A stretch of DNA of 64,000 nucleotides from Sporisorium sorghi (lineage: Eukaryota; Basidiomycota; Ustilaginomycetes; Ustilaginales; Ustilaginaceae). Both the position numbers and the translations under genes were made by a program. The DNA is taken from NCBI GenBank assembly GCA_023212695.1, contig JALCCG010000026.1:62001-126000 (forward strand), written 5' to 3'. Within the stretch, counting starts at the first letter, position 1. Each line of letters starts with the position of its first letter. Below, piece by piece: positions 8,690 through 16,765 of the stretch. The notes under the pieces were generated by a model. It saw nothing but the letters and a program-made list of their open reading frames with translations, was not told where the DNA came from and did no database searches.

Positions 8690-9128
8690 TCGATTTCAAA
8701 AGAATCAGCATTAGCGAGTCTGGCTGGTATCGCTTCTTATCTTGGAGAGGATTACGATCGCGCCGCGGCATATGATATAACGCTGCTCGATATATTCTGG
8801 ACTGCCATGAGTGGTTACATACACGCTCTTGCTTTAGCGCGTGCCGAGAATATTGCCGCATCGGACCTTGCACGTTACGCTCACAATTTCATTCGCATCA
8901 TGCCTGATATTATGACCTATAACGCGAGCGACGTTGATCGCGGGATCTATCCTGGCAACAGTTCCAGTCTTCGTTCTGACGCCGCGAGTATGGAGCATAT
9001 TATCCATGCAGCCGAATTTCACGGACTTGACAGCAGCATTCTTCATGAAGCAAATGTTTATTATTCAAAAAGCAGTTAACGCCGGGCATGGCAATGACGG
9101 TTTCTCACGCCTGATCGAGTTTCAATAA
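8690..9128 (+). pseudogene. C-terminal relic of an imine-reductase-like NAD(P)-dependent oxidoreductase
   Basis: From about 8690 the plus strand encodes a helical domain (ALASLAGIASYLGEDYD ... SGYIHALALARAENI ... MEHIIHAAEFHGLD) that matches the C-terminal domain of imine reductases/reductive aminases of the 6PGD-like superfamily. The N-terminal Rossmann domain (about 160 residues) and any start codon are missing. The frame stops at 9079, but the next frame continues with AVNAGHGNDGFSRLIEF, the expected family ending, to a stop at 9128. So there is also a 1-base frameshift in the A-run near 9066-9073. The gene is dead. It lies directly after repeat copy B. Confidence 0.8.
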
Positions 9129-9160
9129 ACCCTCTTCTTAAAGAACGATACGCAGACTAA

Positions 9161-9221
9161 CAACGAATAGGCAAGTCAAACAGGTGACGAAAGGGTCCCC
9201 TCTTGACTTGCCTATTCGTTG
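9161..9221. terminator. Long hairpin after the sugar ABC operon
   Basis: 19-bp perfect arms CAACGAATAGGCAAGTCAA / TTGACTTGCCTATTCGTTG around a 23-nt loop, just beyond the end of the MalG-like permease. No T run follows on either strand, so it may act as an RNA 3'-end stabiliser or a Rho-type end rather than a classical intrinsic terminator. Confidence 0.65.
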
Positions 9222-9235
9222 AATTCGCTGCCTGC

Positions 9236-10108
9236 TTACCCTTTGACGGCTCCTTCTGTCAAACCTTTTTGAATATATTTAGAGATGAACAGGTACACAA
9301 TCAATACCGGAATGACTGTCAGTGATACGGCTGTAGCCATAAGTCCAAAGTCGGTACCATATTGTGAACTGATTTCATTCAACAATGCCACGATCGGACG
9401 AACATTCTCTTTGTTAACAAAGATTAGCGCAGAGAACAAATCATTGTACGCCCACATAAATACAAATATACTTGCCGATGCAAAGACAGGCTGCGAGATC
9501 GGCACAAAGATTTTCACAAACATTTGCCATCGGTTGCATCCGTCCATAAACGCAGCTTCTTCCAGCTCTTTCGGAATGGTTGCCATATAACCGGCAATGA
9601 CCAATGTCGCAAACGTCAGATTGCCTGCCGTCTGAGGAAAAATCAACCCCCAGTATGTGTTTACCAGGCTCGTTTTAATCAGAAGCTCATAGACCGGAAC
9701 TACAGTAGCAAATGCTGGTATCAGCAGTGTTGCATACAGAATGGAGAAAATCGTTTTTTTGCCTCTGAAGTTAAATCTGGATAACACGTATGCTGCTAAT
9801 CCTCCAAGCAATAGCACCAAAAACACGGTACTGAAGGACATCACTAAGCTATTAATATAACTTCTTCCAATATTGATGCGGTCAAATGCATTCTGATAGT
9901 TAATCAACACCGGATCCCATGCGATACCGAATGAATTGTTCATAACATCGCGAGATACTTTGAACGAGTTGTTCACAATCCAGAATAACGGATAGATTGT
10001 TGTTAAGGACCACGCTGTTAAAATCACGTACATCAACGTGGTGCCTAAGCTAAACCGACTCTTCCTAACTCGCTGAGTTTTGTGTTCAACGACGATGGTT
10101 GGCTCCAT
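9236..10108 (-). CDS. Carbohydrate ABC transporter permease, MalG-type
   Basis: 290 residues with six predicted membrane segments, the first at about residues 24-46. The EAA loop that docks on the ATPase is visible as EEAAFMDGCNRWQMFVKIFVP (starting near residue 182). It forms the inner-membrane channel together with the MalF-type permease encoded 21 nt upstream, and takes substrate from the lipoprotein encoded ahead of both. GGGGTG precedes the ATG. No ATPase gene is in the operon, which is usual for CUT1 transporters that share a MsmX-type ATPase elsewhere. Confidence 0.93.
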   Translation of the reverse strand: MEPTIVVEHKTQRVRKSRFSLGTTLMYVILTAWSLTTIYPLFWIVNNSFKVSRDVMNNSFGIAWDPVLINYQNAFDRINIGRSYINSLVMSFSTVFLVLLLGGLAAYVLSRFNFRGKKTIFSILYATLLIPAFATVVPVYELLIKTSLVNTYWGLIFPQTAGNLTFATLVIAGYMATIPKELEEAAFMDGCNRWQMFVKIFVPISQPVFASASIFVFMWAYNDLFSALIFVNKENVRPIVALLNEISSQYGTDFGLMATAVSLTVIPVLIVYLFISKYIQKGLTEGAVKG

Positions 10109-10129
10109 AACAGTACACCCCTATAATGC

Positions 10130-10987
10130 TTAGTATGTAATCTCGTCTCTTTTCAACAAACGGTTAGCAATTAACGCAAGCACTACGCCAAAGACCACCA
10201 TGTAAATGGCAACGGCTGATCCGTAGCCAAAGTTCTGATCCACCATGGCTTTTTTGTACATATACGTCCCCAGTACTTCCGTTCCATTCTGGCCGCTTGT
10301 AATGACCCAGATGAACTCAAATATCTTCAACGTACCCGTAATAGCAAGTGTGATTACAACCTTGATATCACTCATGATAAGCGGGATGGTTAGCATCGTT
10401 GTTTTCTTAATGCCGGTTATCCCTTCCAGCTTTGCTGCTTCGTAATAATCGGCAGGTATTTTGGCCATTGCAGTCAGGAACAGAATGAAATAAAAGCCCA
10501 CATAATGCCATACCGTTGGAATCGAAACTGCCTTGAGGGCGTTCTTCGCATCCAGCCACAGAATCTTCTCGATATTGAAATTAGCCAGCAAATTGTTCAA
10601 TAGTCCAAAGTTATAGTTGTAGAACAGCACAAACAACAAGGAAATCGCCGTACCGGAGATGACAACCGGAAAGAAAAAGACGGTACGATAGAAACCTTTG
10701 AACTTGGCAATGTTATCGACCAGAACGGCAAGCACAAGGGCTATCCCAACCTGAAATACGATAACATACAGCATAATCTCTAGTGTGTGCAGGGTCGCAG
10801 CGCCCAGCAGCTTATCCGTAACGAGTCTCTCATAGTTAGCCCATCCCACAAACTTTTTGTCAAAAAAACCGCTTGTGCGATAAAAACTGAGATACAAACT
10901 CTTGAAGAACGGATAATATAGAAAGATTGTCATGATGGCAGCTGCAGGAAATAAAAACAGCACAATATACTTGCGATCACCCTTCAT
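10130..10987 (-). CDS. Sugar ABC transporter permease, MalF-type
   Basis: 285 residues from the ATG at 10987, with AAGGG eight bases upstream; GTG or ATG codons at 10996 and 10993 fall too close to the ribosome site. Six membrane segments are visible. The EAA loop reads YYEAAKLEGITGIKKTTMLTIPL. It is the first of two permeases in a CUT1 operon (binding protein, MalF-type, MalG-type). A GC-rich hairpin separates it from the binding-protein gene, so it is probably made in lower amount than the binding protein. Confidence 0.92.
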   Translation of the reverse strand: MKGDRKYIVLFLFPAAAIMTIFLYYPFFKSLYLSFYRTSGFFDKKFVGWANYERLVTDKLLGAATLHTLEIMLYVIVFQVGIALVLAVLVDNIAKFKGFYRTVFFFPVVISGTAISLLFVLFYNYNFGLLNNLLANFNIEKILWLDAKNALKAVSIPTVWHYVGFYFILFLTAMAKIPADYYEAAKLEGITGIKKTTMLTIPLIMSDIKVVITLAITGTLKIFEFIWVITSGQNGTEVLGTYMYKKAMVDQNFGYGSAVAIYMVVFGVVLALIANRLLKRDEITY

Positions 10988-11036
10988 ATTCATCACCCTT
11001 GATGTTTATTTTTCTTCATCCATGTCTAAATGACTA

Positions 11037-11065
11037 CGCCGCCCTAATGAAAACAGAGGGCGGCG
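11037..11065 (-). terminator. Intercistronic hairpin between binding-protein and permease genes
   Basis: 9-bp perfect GC-rich arms CGCCGCCCT / AGGGCGGCG without a good T run. Hairpins here commonly cause partial termination or protect the upstream mRNA, giving excess binding protein over permease. Confidence 0.7.
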
Positions 11066-11100
11066 TGCATCACTTTTATTTCTACCGTTTCTGATGAAAA

Positions 11101-12432
11101 CTATTTTTTGTTAGCATCCTCGGTTTTCTTGGCTTCCTCGATGGCTTGAGTTGGCGTTTTCTTGCCTTCAACTACAGGCTGAACGCTTGCACGAAGGTTG
11201 CCGAATGTTTCTTGTGAAACCTTACTGTCAACAGGTGCACTAATGGAATTAGCTTTAGCTGCCATTGCAAAACCATCAAGAGCCACCTGCGCCAAACCGG
11301 TTACTTCTACATCAGCAGCTGGCGTACCACCGTTAGCTGAAGCGATTTTTTGGATGGTTGCCGGGGAAGTCAGGTGTTTCAGCAATTCAACGGCAGTATC
11401 TTTTTTGGCTGCATCGTCATAAGTGGATTTGGACAGGTAGAAACCGGAACCGAATCCGCCAACGATATCGTTACCGCTGCCAGCGCCGCCAGGAACCGTC
11501 GGGAATGGAAGAACCGTGGAATTGTCACGGGTATCATCGCTCCAGCCACCTACTGCCCAAGATCCTTCGATTGTCATAGCAGCCAGGCCTTCGCTGTAAT
11601 AGTTGCCGGACATGCTCAGATCAATGGTTGCAGCATCTTTAGGGAACGCGCCAAGATCATAGAGCTCTTTCATTGCAACATAAGCTTTTTCCCAGTTTGG
11701 ATCGATGCCGTCGATCAGGCCTTTGCTTTGGCTTTCAGGACCCGCAGCAGACAGAATGGTATGCTCGATCAAATAGTGGGATTGGTCAAATGGTACGGAC
11801 AAAGGAATGATACCTTTGGCAGACAGCGTTTTCACAGCTGTGGTCAGCTTCGCCCAGTCTGTTGGAAGCTCAAGGCCATTTTCTTCGAAGATTTTCTTGT
11901 TTACGAACAAACCTTCATAGAAACCAGTCAATGGTGCAGCATAAATGTTTCCGTCTTTTTGCTTGGCAAGCTCAAGCGCATCCGGAATGAATCCGTTCTT
12001 CCAGTCAGCGTTAGCATCAAGAATTTCGTTCAGCGGTACAACTTTGCCCGCATTTACAAATCCTTCTGCATCAGCACCAATGAAGTAGAACAACAGGTCA
12101 GGCTCGTTGCCGCTGTTCATGTCCGTGTTGACTTTGGTTCTGAAGCCATCGTCGTTTGCAGACATCGTGTCATTCTCAATCTTCACGTTCGGATGAGCTG
12201 CAGTAAATTCATCCAGTGCTGCTTGGAAAGCTTCGCGAGCAGCATCAGTTCCGCCGAAAGTCGAGAACACGCGGAGTGAAACCGGAGCGTTCTCTTCCGC
12301 TGGTGGAGTTTCCGTTTTCGGAGTCTCCCCTTCTGCTGCAGGAGTGTTCGTGCTGCCGCTGTTACCACATGCCGCAAGGAACATGGAGAGCAACAACATA
12401 ACACTCATGAGTAACATGGAAGTCCTTTTCAT
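11101..12432 (-). CDS. Sugar-binding lipoprotein of a CUT1 ABC transporter
   Basis: 443 residues from the ATG at 12432, with AGGGGGAT upstream; the frame is open ten codons further but without a ribosome site. The signal peptide ends in lipobox FLAAC (Cys about residue 22). A Thr/Pro/Glu-rich linker follows, then a family-1 binding-protein fold starting LRVFSTFGGTDAAR. The C-terminal part contains the usual sugar-site segment AAMTIEGSWAVGGW. It captures an oligosaccharide outside the cell and passes it to the two permeases downstream. The substrate is not evident. A candidate promoter lies about 60-90 bp upstream. Confidence 0.92.
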   Translation of the reverse strand: MKRTSMLLMSVMLLLSMFLAACGNSGSTNTPAAEGETPKTETPPAEENAPVSLRVFSTFGGTDAAREAFQAALDEFTAAHPNVKIENDTMSANDDGFRTKVNTDMNSGNEPDLLFYFIGADAEGFVNAGKVVPLNEILDANADWKNGFIPDALELAKQKDGNIYAAPLTGFYEGLFVNKKIFEENGLELPTDWAKLTTAVKTLSAKGIIPLSVPFDQSHYLIEHTILSAAGPESQSKGLIDGIDPNWEKAYVAMKELYDLGAFPKDAATIDLSMSGNYYSEGLAAMTIEGSWAVGGWSDDTRDNSTVLPFPTVPGGAGSGNDIVGGFGSGFYLSKSTYDDAAKKDTAVELLKHLTSPATIQKIASANGGTPAADVEVTGLAQVALDGFAMAAKANSISAPVDSKVSQETFGNLRASVQPVVEGKKTPTQAIEEAKKTEDANKK

Positions 12433-12493
12433 TTGTAATCCCCCTAAGTATTTTTTTTTCAAAACCTTATGTAAATACTTGCTGTCTACCAGA

Positions 12494-12521
12494 ATTTTAT
12501 TCCAAGCCCCGAACGTTTCAA
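12494..12521 (-). promoter_or_regulatory. Candidate sigma-A promoter of the sugar ABC operon
   Basis: On the minus strand TTGAAA, a 16-bp spacer and TAAAAT, about 60 nt ahead of the start codon. Recognised by eye only. Confidence 0.4.
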
Positions 12522-12687
12522 AGGGGGATATTCATCTTCTATAGGGGTAAATTTTTCCATGTCATATATATAGAAGCTCTATGAGCGTGTTTTGTTGGAC
12601 CTTTATATGACCGTAAATCTTATAGATACAGGGAAAAGATAGCGCTCCTAGTTATTGCTGCTAGATTCAGGAGATCCGAATGTGTTT

Positions 12688-12717
12688 TTCTATTGTGAAA
12701 TTTTCATATGATGATAT
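12688..12717 (-). repeat. Intergenic repeat copy C (ISSYEKFTIE-type motif)
   Basis: TTCTATTGTGAAATTTTCAT core; encodes ISSYENFTIEK on the minus strand, then stops soon after. It lies about 190 bp upstream of the sugar ABC promoter. Confidence 0.7.
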
Positions 12718-12771
12718 TGTATAATGATGTCTTCATCTGCTTATGCTATCTTCTTTCATTTGAATTCCACG

Positions 12772-12812
12772 CCAAAAAAGAACCTGCTGAAATTCATCAA
12801 CAGATTCTTTGA
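12772..12812 (-). terminator. Probable terminator of the acetyltransferase gene
   Basis: AAAGAATCTGTTGA / TCAGCAGGTTCTTT arms (imperfect) followed by TTTTTT on the minus strand, about 165 nt after the stop codon. Confidence 0.5.
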
Positions 12813-12974
12813 GATAAGCTTATCTCTTCTAATTTTAGCCCGTAATTGCTATTGCGACAGGTTTCAAACAATCCCCGGGATGCTACCCCTTGCTACCCAA
12901 TCGGCGCCCGCACCCTCTTTCCGGTCCGAGCCGAAAGCCCATTCTGCCATCATTCTAAAACCATTCGCATGATC

Positions 12975-13478
12975 CTAAGAATTAAAATATTGTGACGGAT
13001 TGTCGCGCAGTGGATCTATAAATTCCTCGTATCTGCCGCCGGTATACGACTCAATCACCCTCCGCCAAAAGGCTTGTGCGGGCAGATTGCTGCTTACCTG
13101 TGTTACCTTCCACCGCCCGGGGAATTCATCAAACAGCCATGTCGCTGCCCACGTTCCCAAACCGTGACGGCGATATTTTTGCATCACGAAAAATTCTGTC
13201 ATATAGTAGTCGGCCTCCGTGGCATCATCCATTCGTTCAATTAGCGCAAATCCGGCGGGCCGCTGGTCAAACGTAATGAGGAACGGATACTTCCGATCGC
13301 GCTTTTTCCAGAATTCATCCAAATCGGGATAAGGTAAAAACAATCCTTGATCATTGACCGAGATATCCAGATACTTCGTAAAATCATATAGATACAACTG
13401 CATCAAGTTTACGATTACGGCTTGTTTTCTCTTCGGAACCAGCTCAATTCCCATACGCTCCGTTAGATCTGACCTCAT
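12975..13478 (-). CDS. GNAT-family N-acetyltransferase
   Basis: 167 residues with GGGGAGG upstream of the ATG. The GNAT core is seen as a beta strand with ITFDQRPAGFALIER, then the acetyl-CoA site MQKYRRHGLGTWAATWL (Q/R-x-x-G-x-G/A pattern, here RRHGLG). It transfers an acetyl group from acetyl-CoA to an amine. The acceptor is unknown. The gene is transcribed alone, divergent from xerS. Confidence 0.88.
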   Translation of the reverse strand: MRSDLTERMGIELVPKRKQAVIVNLMQLYLYDFTKYLDISVNDQGLFLPYPDLDEFWKKRDRKYPFLITFDQRPAGFALIERMDDATEADYYMTEFFVMQKYRRHGLGTWAATWLFDEFPGRWKVTQVSSNLPAQAFWRRVIESYTGGRYEEFIDPLRDNPSQYFNS

Positions 13479-13705
13479 GGTGCTGCCTCCCCGGGTATCT
13501 CATATAAATCTTTACTATGTAACATACATTCATCATATAATTTCAGCTAAACGAAACACAAGTACAGATCCTATGTGCAGGCAACGGCCTTACCGGACAA
13601 CCACCCCTAATCGCAGGATTATTCGGTTTCCATATGTTACACTAATAGCTAGCAATACCGTGTCTTCTCCATATAGATAAACATTGATAAATATTGAGGT
13701 GGAAC

Positions 13706-14788
13706 ATGAATATACAAAAAGATATTGACCGTGCAAAGCTTGATGAGAAAACACCGGCCATGCCTTGGTTTGTACAGCAATTTATCGACTACAAGCTTCC
13801 AGACCTCTCCCCCTCGACCCTGCTCGAATATGTGAGGGACTATCAAACGTTTTTCAACTGGCTCCGATCAGAAGGGCTGTCACAAGCTTCCTCCAATCAA
13901 GAGATTACCTTGATGGAGCTTGAGAAGCTCCGCATGGAGAGTATCACCAGCTACCGCTTATATCTGACAACCCGCAGGGACGGAACTAACTCGAGAATTA
14001 CGGTTTCCCGCAAGCTGTCATCTCTGCGCTCCCTGTTCCATTACCTGAGCCAGATTGCCGAGGACGAGGAATTTTACCCGCTGCTCAAACGCAATATCAT
14101 GGCCAAAGTAGAAATTAAGCGAATTCATAAACCAAAGGATACAGCGGCCAAGCTAAAAGGAAAAATACTGGAAGAAGAAGAACTTCAGGATTTCATCACT
14201 TACATTCATGAAGGATACGGGCAGGATGTCGAGAACAACAAACAGGCGCTCTACGCGCACGAGTTGAACAAGGTAAGGGACGCGTGCATAGCCAGCCTTA
14301 TCTTAAACTCCGGCCTGCGCGTATCCGAGGTGGTAAATTTGAATCTCGCCGATATCGACCTGAACAATAAAATGCTGCATGTATTCCGTAAGGGTAATAA
14401 CGACGAGACCTTCAAGACACCGGTCTACTTCCGCGCGCAAGCCAAGGATGATCTGGAATTTTATCTCCAGCTTAGACAGACACGCTATAAAGTGCCCAAG
14501 AAGGAAAAGGCACTGTTTGTCGCACTGCGCAACGGGCAACATGAAGGACAGCGCATGACCAAACGAGCGATTCAAGCGATGATCATCAAATATGCCAAGC
14601 GCTTTGGCAAGCCATCCCTGACCGTTCATAAGCTGCGGCACTCGTTTGCAACCGACTACTACCTTCAGAACGATATATATAAAACAAAGGAACAGCTTGG
14701 CCACGCTTCCACAGAAACTACAGAAGTATACGCACATTTAACGGATAAAACGATGTCTCAAGCGATTGAGCGCCGTGCCGATGAATAG
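13706..14788 (+). CDS. xerS: Tyrosine recombinase XerS
   Basis: 360 residues from the ATG at 13706, preceded by GAGGTGG; a TTG four codons earlier lies inside the ribosome site. The N-terminal SAM-like DNA-binding domain (MPWFVQQFIDYKL) has the Trp/Tyr-rich opening typical of XerS. The C-terminal catalytic domain shows the Arg of NSGLRVSEV, the HKLRHSFAT box (His and Arg) and the nucleophile Tyr in TTEVYAHL. XerS acts alone to resolve chromosome dimers at a dif-type site in streptococci; related proteins occur in Bacillus and Paenibacillus. No prophage or element genes lie beside it, so a housekeeping or regulated role is more likely than integrase function. I found no obvious dif-like site next to it. 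Confidence 0.88.
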   Translation: MNIQKDIDRAKLDEKTPAMPWFVQQFIDYKLPDLSPSTLLEYVRDYQTFFNWLRSEGLSQASSNQEITLMELEKLRMESITSYRLYLTTRRDGTNSRITVSRKLSSLRSLFHYLSQIAEDEEFYPLLKRNIMAKVEIKRIHKPKDTAAKLKGKILEEEELQDFITYIHEGYGQDVENNKQALYAHELNKVRDACIASLILNSGLRVSEVVNLNLADIDLNNKMLHVFRKGNNDETFKTPVYFRAQAKDDLEFYLQLRQTRYKVPKKEKALFVALRNGQHEGQRMTKRAIQAMIIKYAKRFGKPSLTVHKLRHSFATDYYLQNDIYKTKEQLGHASTETTEVYAHLTDKTMSQAIERRADE

Positions 14789-14794
14789 CAGCAT

Positions 14795-15298
14795 CTAAAT
14801 TGACAAAAGCATCGATGTGATCTCCTCCATATCATTCCATGTAACCAAGGGAACCGCTAGCCGCTGCTGAATCTCATGCAACGCTGACGGTTCCTTTAAC
14901 ATTTCAGGACGTACCACGATCCCTCTAATCTCCTCAACCTGATCCAGCAGCATCATGTCTTCCGGCTCCCGCAGCAGCACCAGCTTGGGATAAGCCATCT
15001 TTTTATAGCCTTCTACAAGCACCATATCAAAATCCATATACAAGGGTATCAACGATTCCAGACCCAGCTCCGTTTCCCTCATGACAGCCGTTCGTCCAGG
15101 AGAAGCAATGGCAATTCCTTCTGCTCCCGCTTCACGGAATTTGTACGTATCCGTTCCTTCATGATCCATATCAAACCCGTGAGCGTCGTGCTTGATCACG
15201 GCAGTCCGAATGCCATGCTGCTTCAGCTGAGGGATCAAAGCCGTGATCAACGTTGTTTTGCCGCTATTTTTATATCCGCACAGCTGAACAACCTTCAT
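14795..15298 (-). CDS. mobB: MobB, molybdopterin-guanine dinucleotide biosynthesis adaptor
   Basis: 167 residues from the ATG at 15298, with AGGAG seven bases upstream, so it can be translated alone despite the longer frame described for moeA. It is a P-loop GTPase with Walker A GYKNSGKTT at residues 7-15 and an HDAHGFDMDHEGTDTYKF segment typical of MobB. The protein binds GTP and assists MobA in making molybdopterin-guanine dinucleotide. Its ATG overlaps the probable true moeA stop, as expected for translational coupling. Confidence 0.85.
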   Translation of the reverse strand: MKVVQLCGYKNSGKTTLITALIPQLKQHGIRTAVIKHDAHGFDMDHEGTDTYKFREAGAEGIAIASPGRTAVMRETELGLESLIPLYMDFDMVLVEGYKKMAYPKLVLLREPEDMMLLDQVEEIRGIVVRPEMLKEPSALHEIQQRLAVPLVTWNDMEEITSMLLSI

Positions 15299-16576
15299 CC
15301 GAAGGCTCCTGGAAGGACAAGAACCTGTACTGACTGCCCTTTGACCGTTCCGCTCCGGTGGTACCACGATCAAACAGTCGCTGTCTTTGATTGTAATCAT
15401 GACACTCGATTCATCGAGCGCTGCAGGTGTCGCCACAAGCCTGCCGTTAATCACGGCCAGTCTTCCCCTGACAAAACGGGTGAAGTTGTTCACTTTGGAA
15501 TAGTCGGCCCCCAGTTCGGCCGTCCATTCGGTCAGATATAACTGCTCCATACCGAGCATTTTGCGAATCGAAGGTCTGACAAACAACAGAAATCCTACAT
15601 AACAGGCACCAGGATTGCCAGATAGCGCAAATAACAGCTTCCCGTCCTTAACCGCAGCCGTTGTTACGCTTCCCGGGCGCATCGTGACTTTATTAAACAG
15701 CATGTCCAGGCCACCGGAGGTCACAAGCTCCCCCATGATATCGTAATCGCCCACAGAGACACCGCCCGTTGTGACAACGATATCGTACTCGCCAAGTGCC
15801 TCTTCTACCTTCTGCCGGGCAAGCTCGATATCATCCGGAATCGCCTCCATAATGACCGGAACGCCTCCGGCTTCCCGAATTTGCGAAGCGAGCATGTAGG
15901 TGTTGCTGTTGCGTATCTTGCCTGGCTCAAGCGGCTCGGTGATGTCTAGCAACTCGGTTCCCGTCGAGAAAATTCCTACCACCGGCTGCCGGTACACCTT
16001 GACCTGATGAATACCGAACGTAGCCAGAACCGAAATCTCGCCCGGCCCGATGCAGGTTCCTTTACGCAGGAGCAAATCCCCTTCTTTCAATTCGAATCCC
16101 CGCGGAGTAATATTTTTCCCGGTATCAATCGAACGTTTTAACCCTACATAGGTTACACCTTCCTTCACTCGAAGCTCTGTCGCTTCAAGCATAACAACAG
16201 CATCAGCGCCTTGTGGCACCTGTGCGCCTGTCATGATACGGGAAGCCAGTCCCTGTTCGATCGAAATAGAAGATACATATCCGCATGGGATCTGATCAAC
16301 AACCTTCAGCCAGACCATTTCCCCTTGATCACATGCCGCTAAATCGCTTGAACGAACAGCGTAGCCGTCCATACCCGAGCGTGCAAATGCCGGAAAAGGG
16401 TGCGGCGCAACCATGTCAGAAGCAAGCACGCGCCCATCGCTGTCCTGCAGCCGAATTTGTTCCTCCCCGCCAACATGGACATAAGACGTGGCAAGCGCTT
16501 GCGCTTCTGGCACCTGCATGGCGCGTCGATCGAATTTATCGTGTTTCTTAGTTAAATCAGCATGGGTATGATCCAA
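14795..16576 (-). CDS. moeA: MoeA molybdopterin molybdotransferase, read through into MobB by an apparent frameshift
   Basis: A single 593-residue frame starts at a TTG (16576, AGAGGA upstream). Residues 1 to about 407 are MoeA, which inserts molybdate into adenylated molybdopterin: FPAFARSGMDGYAV, TTGGVSVGDYD and LSGNPGACYVGF are present. The last about 168 residues are MobB. The join between them (ERNGQRAVSTGSCPSRSLR) looks like no family. In the next frame the same bases give KGQSVQVLVLPGAFG and then a TGA at 15295-15297, an ideal MoeA ending, and that TGA overlaps an ATG (ATGA) that starts MobB after an AGGAG site. So moeA most likely ended there, and one extra base near 15355 (a CC pair on the plus strand) causes the fusion. 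It may be real or a sequencing error. MoeA is otherwise complete. Confidence 0.85.
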   Translation of the reverse strand: MDHTHADLTKKHDKFDRRAMQVPEAQALATSYVHVGGEEQIRLQDSDGRVLASDMVAPHPFPAFARSGMDGYAVRSSDLAACDQGEMVWLKVVDQIPCGYVSSISIEQGLASRIMTGAQVPQGADAVVMLEATELRVKEGVTYVGLKRSIDTGKNITPRGFELKEGDLLLRKGTCIGPGEISVLATFGIHQVKVYRQPVVGIFSTGTELLDITEPLEPGKIRNSNTYMLASQIREAGGVPVIMEAIPDDIELARQKVEEALGEYDIVVTTGGVSVGDYDIMGELVTSGGLDMLFNKVTMRPGSVTTAAVKDGKLLFALSGNPGACYVGFLLFVRPSIRKMLGMEQLYLTEWTAELGADYSKVNNFTRFVRGRLAVINGRLVATPAALDESSVMITIKDSDCLIVVPPERNGQRAVSTGSCPSRSLRMKVVQLCGYKNSGKTTLITALIPQLKQHGIRTAVIKHDAHGFDMDHEGTDTYKFREAGAEGIAIASPGRTAVMRETELGLESLIPLYMDFDMVLVEGYKKMAYPKLVLLREPEDMMLLDQVEEIRGIVVRPEMLKEPSALHEIQQRLAVPLVTWNDMEEITSMLLSI

Positions 16577-16713
16577 AATGATGTCCTCTCTTTCTGATTA
16601 AATGCTAACCCTTATTCTAACTGTACTACATTCTGTTCCAACTTCAAACCAGCTCCAATAGCAATGTCTGGGTTGACAATAACCAGAGACACATGCTCCC
16701 TCCCGTCTACAAA

Positions 16714-16745
16714 AACAAAAAAGGAACCGCAGTCCTGCGATTCCG
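16714..16745 (-). terminator. Terminator of the DUF11-repeat gene
   Basis: GGAATCGCAG / CTGCGGTTCC arms followed by TTTTTTGTTTTT in the minus direction, 20 nt after the stop. Confidence 0.85.
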
Positions 16746-16765
16746 TAAACTATCCTCAATTCCTG

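Larger units (their letters stand above)
12433..12974. other. Intergenic region upstream of the sugar-binding lipoprotein gene
   Basis: About 540 bases. It contains a candidate promoter (12494-12521), repeat copy C (12688-12717) and a hairpin with a T run (12772-12812) that can end the acetyltransferase transcript. An 82-codon plus-strand frame from 12724 has no ribosome site and no family features. Confidence 0.5.

Noticed and set aside
11350..12279. 309-codon plus-strand frame opposite the sugar-binding lipoprotein
   Set aside because: Shadow of a clear lipoprotein gene; no ribosome site or recognisable domain.
12724..12972. 82-codon plus-strand frame downstream of the acetyltransferase
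   Set aside because: Contains a terminator hairpin, no ribosome site, no family features.
13706..14788. XerS gene as a phage or transposon integrase
   Set aside because: No other element genes, att repeats or shift in composition; its N-terminal opening is XerS-like.
14795..16576. Natural MoeA-MobB fusion protein
   Set aside because: The linker has no family features, whereas the neighbouring frame gives a perfect MoeA end and an ATGA overlap with MobB. A frameshift explains this better.
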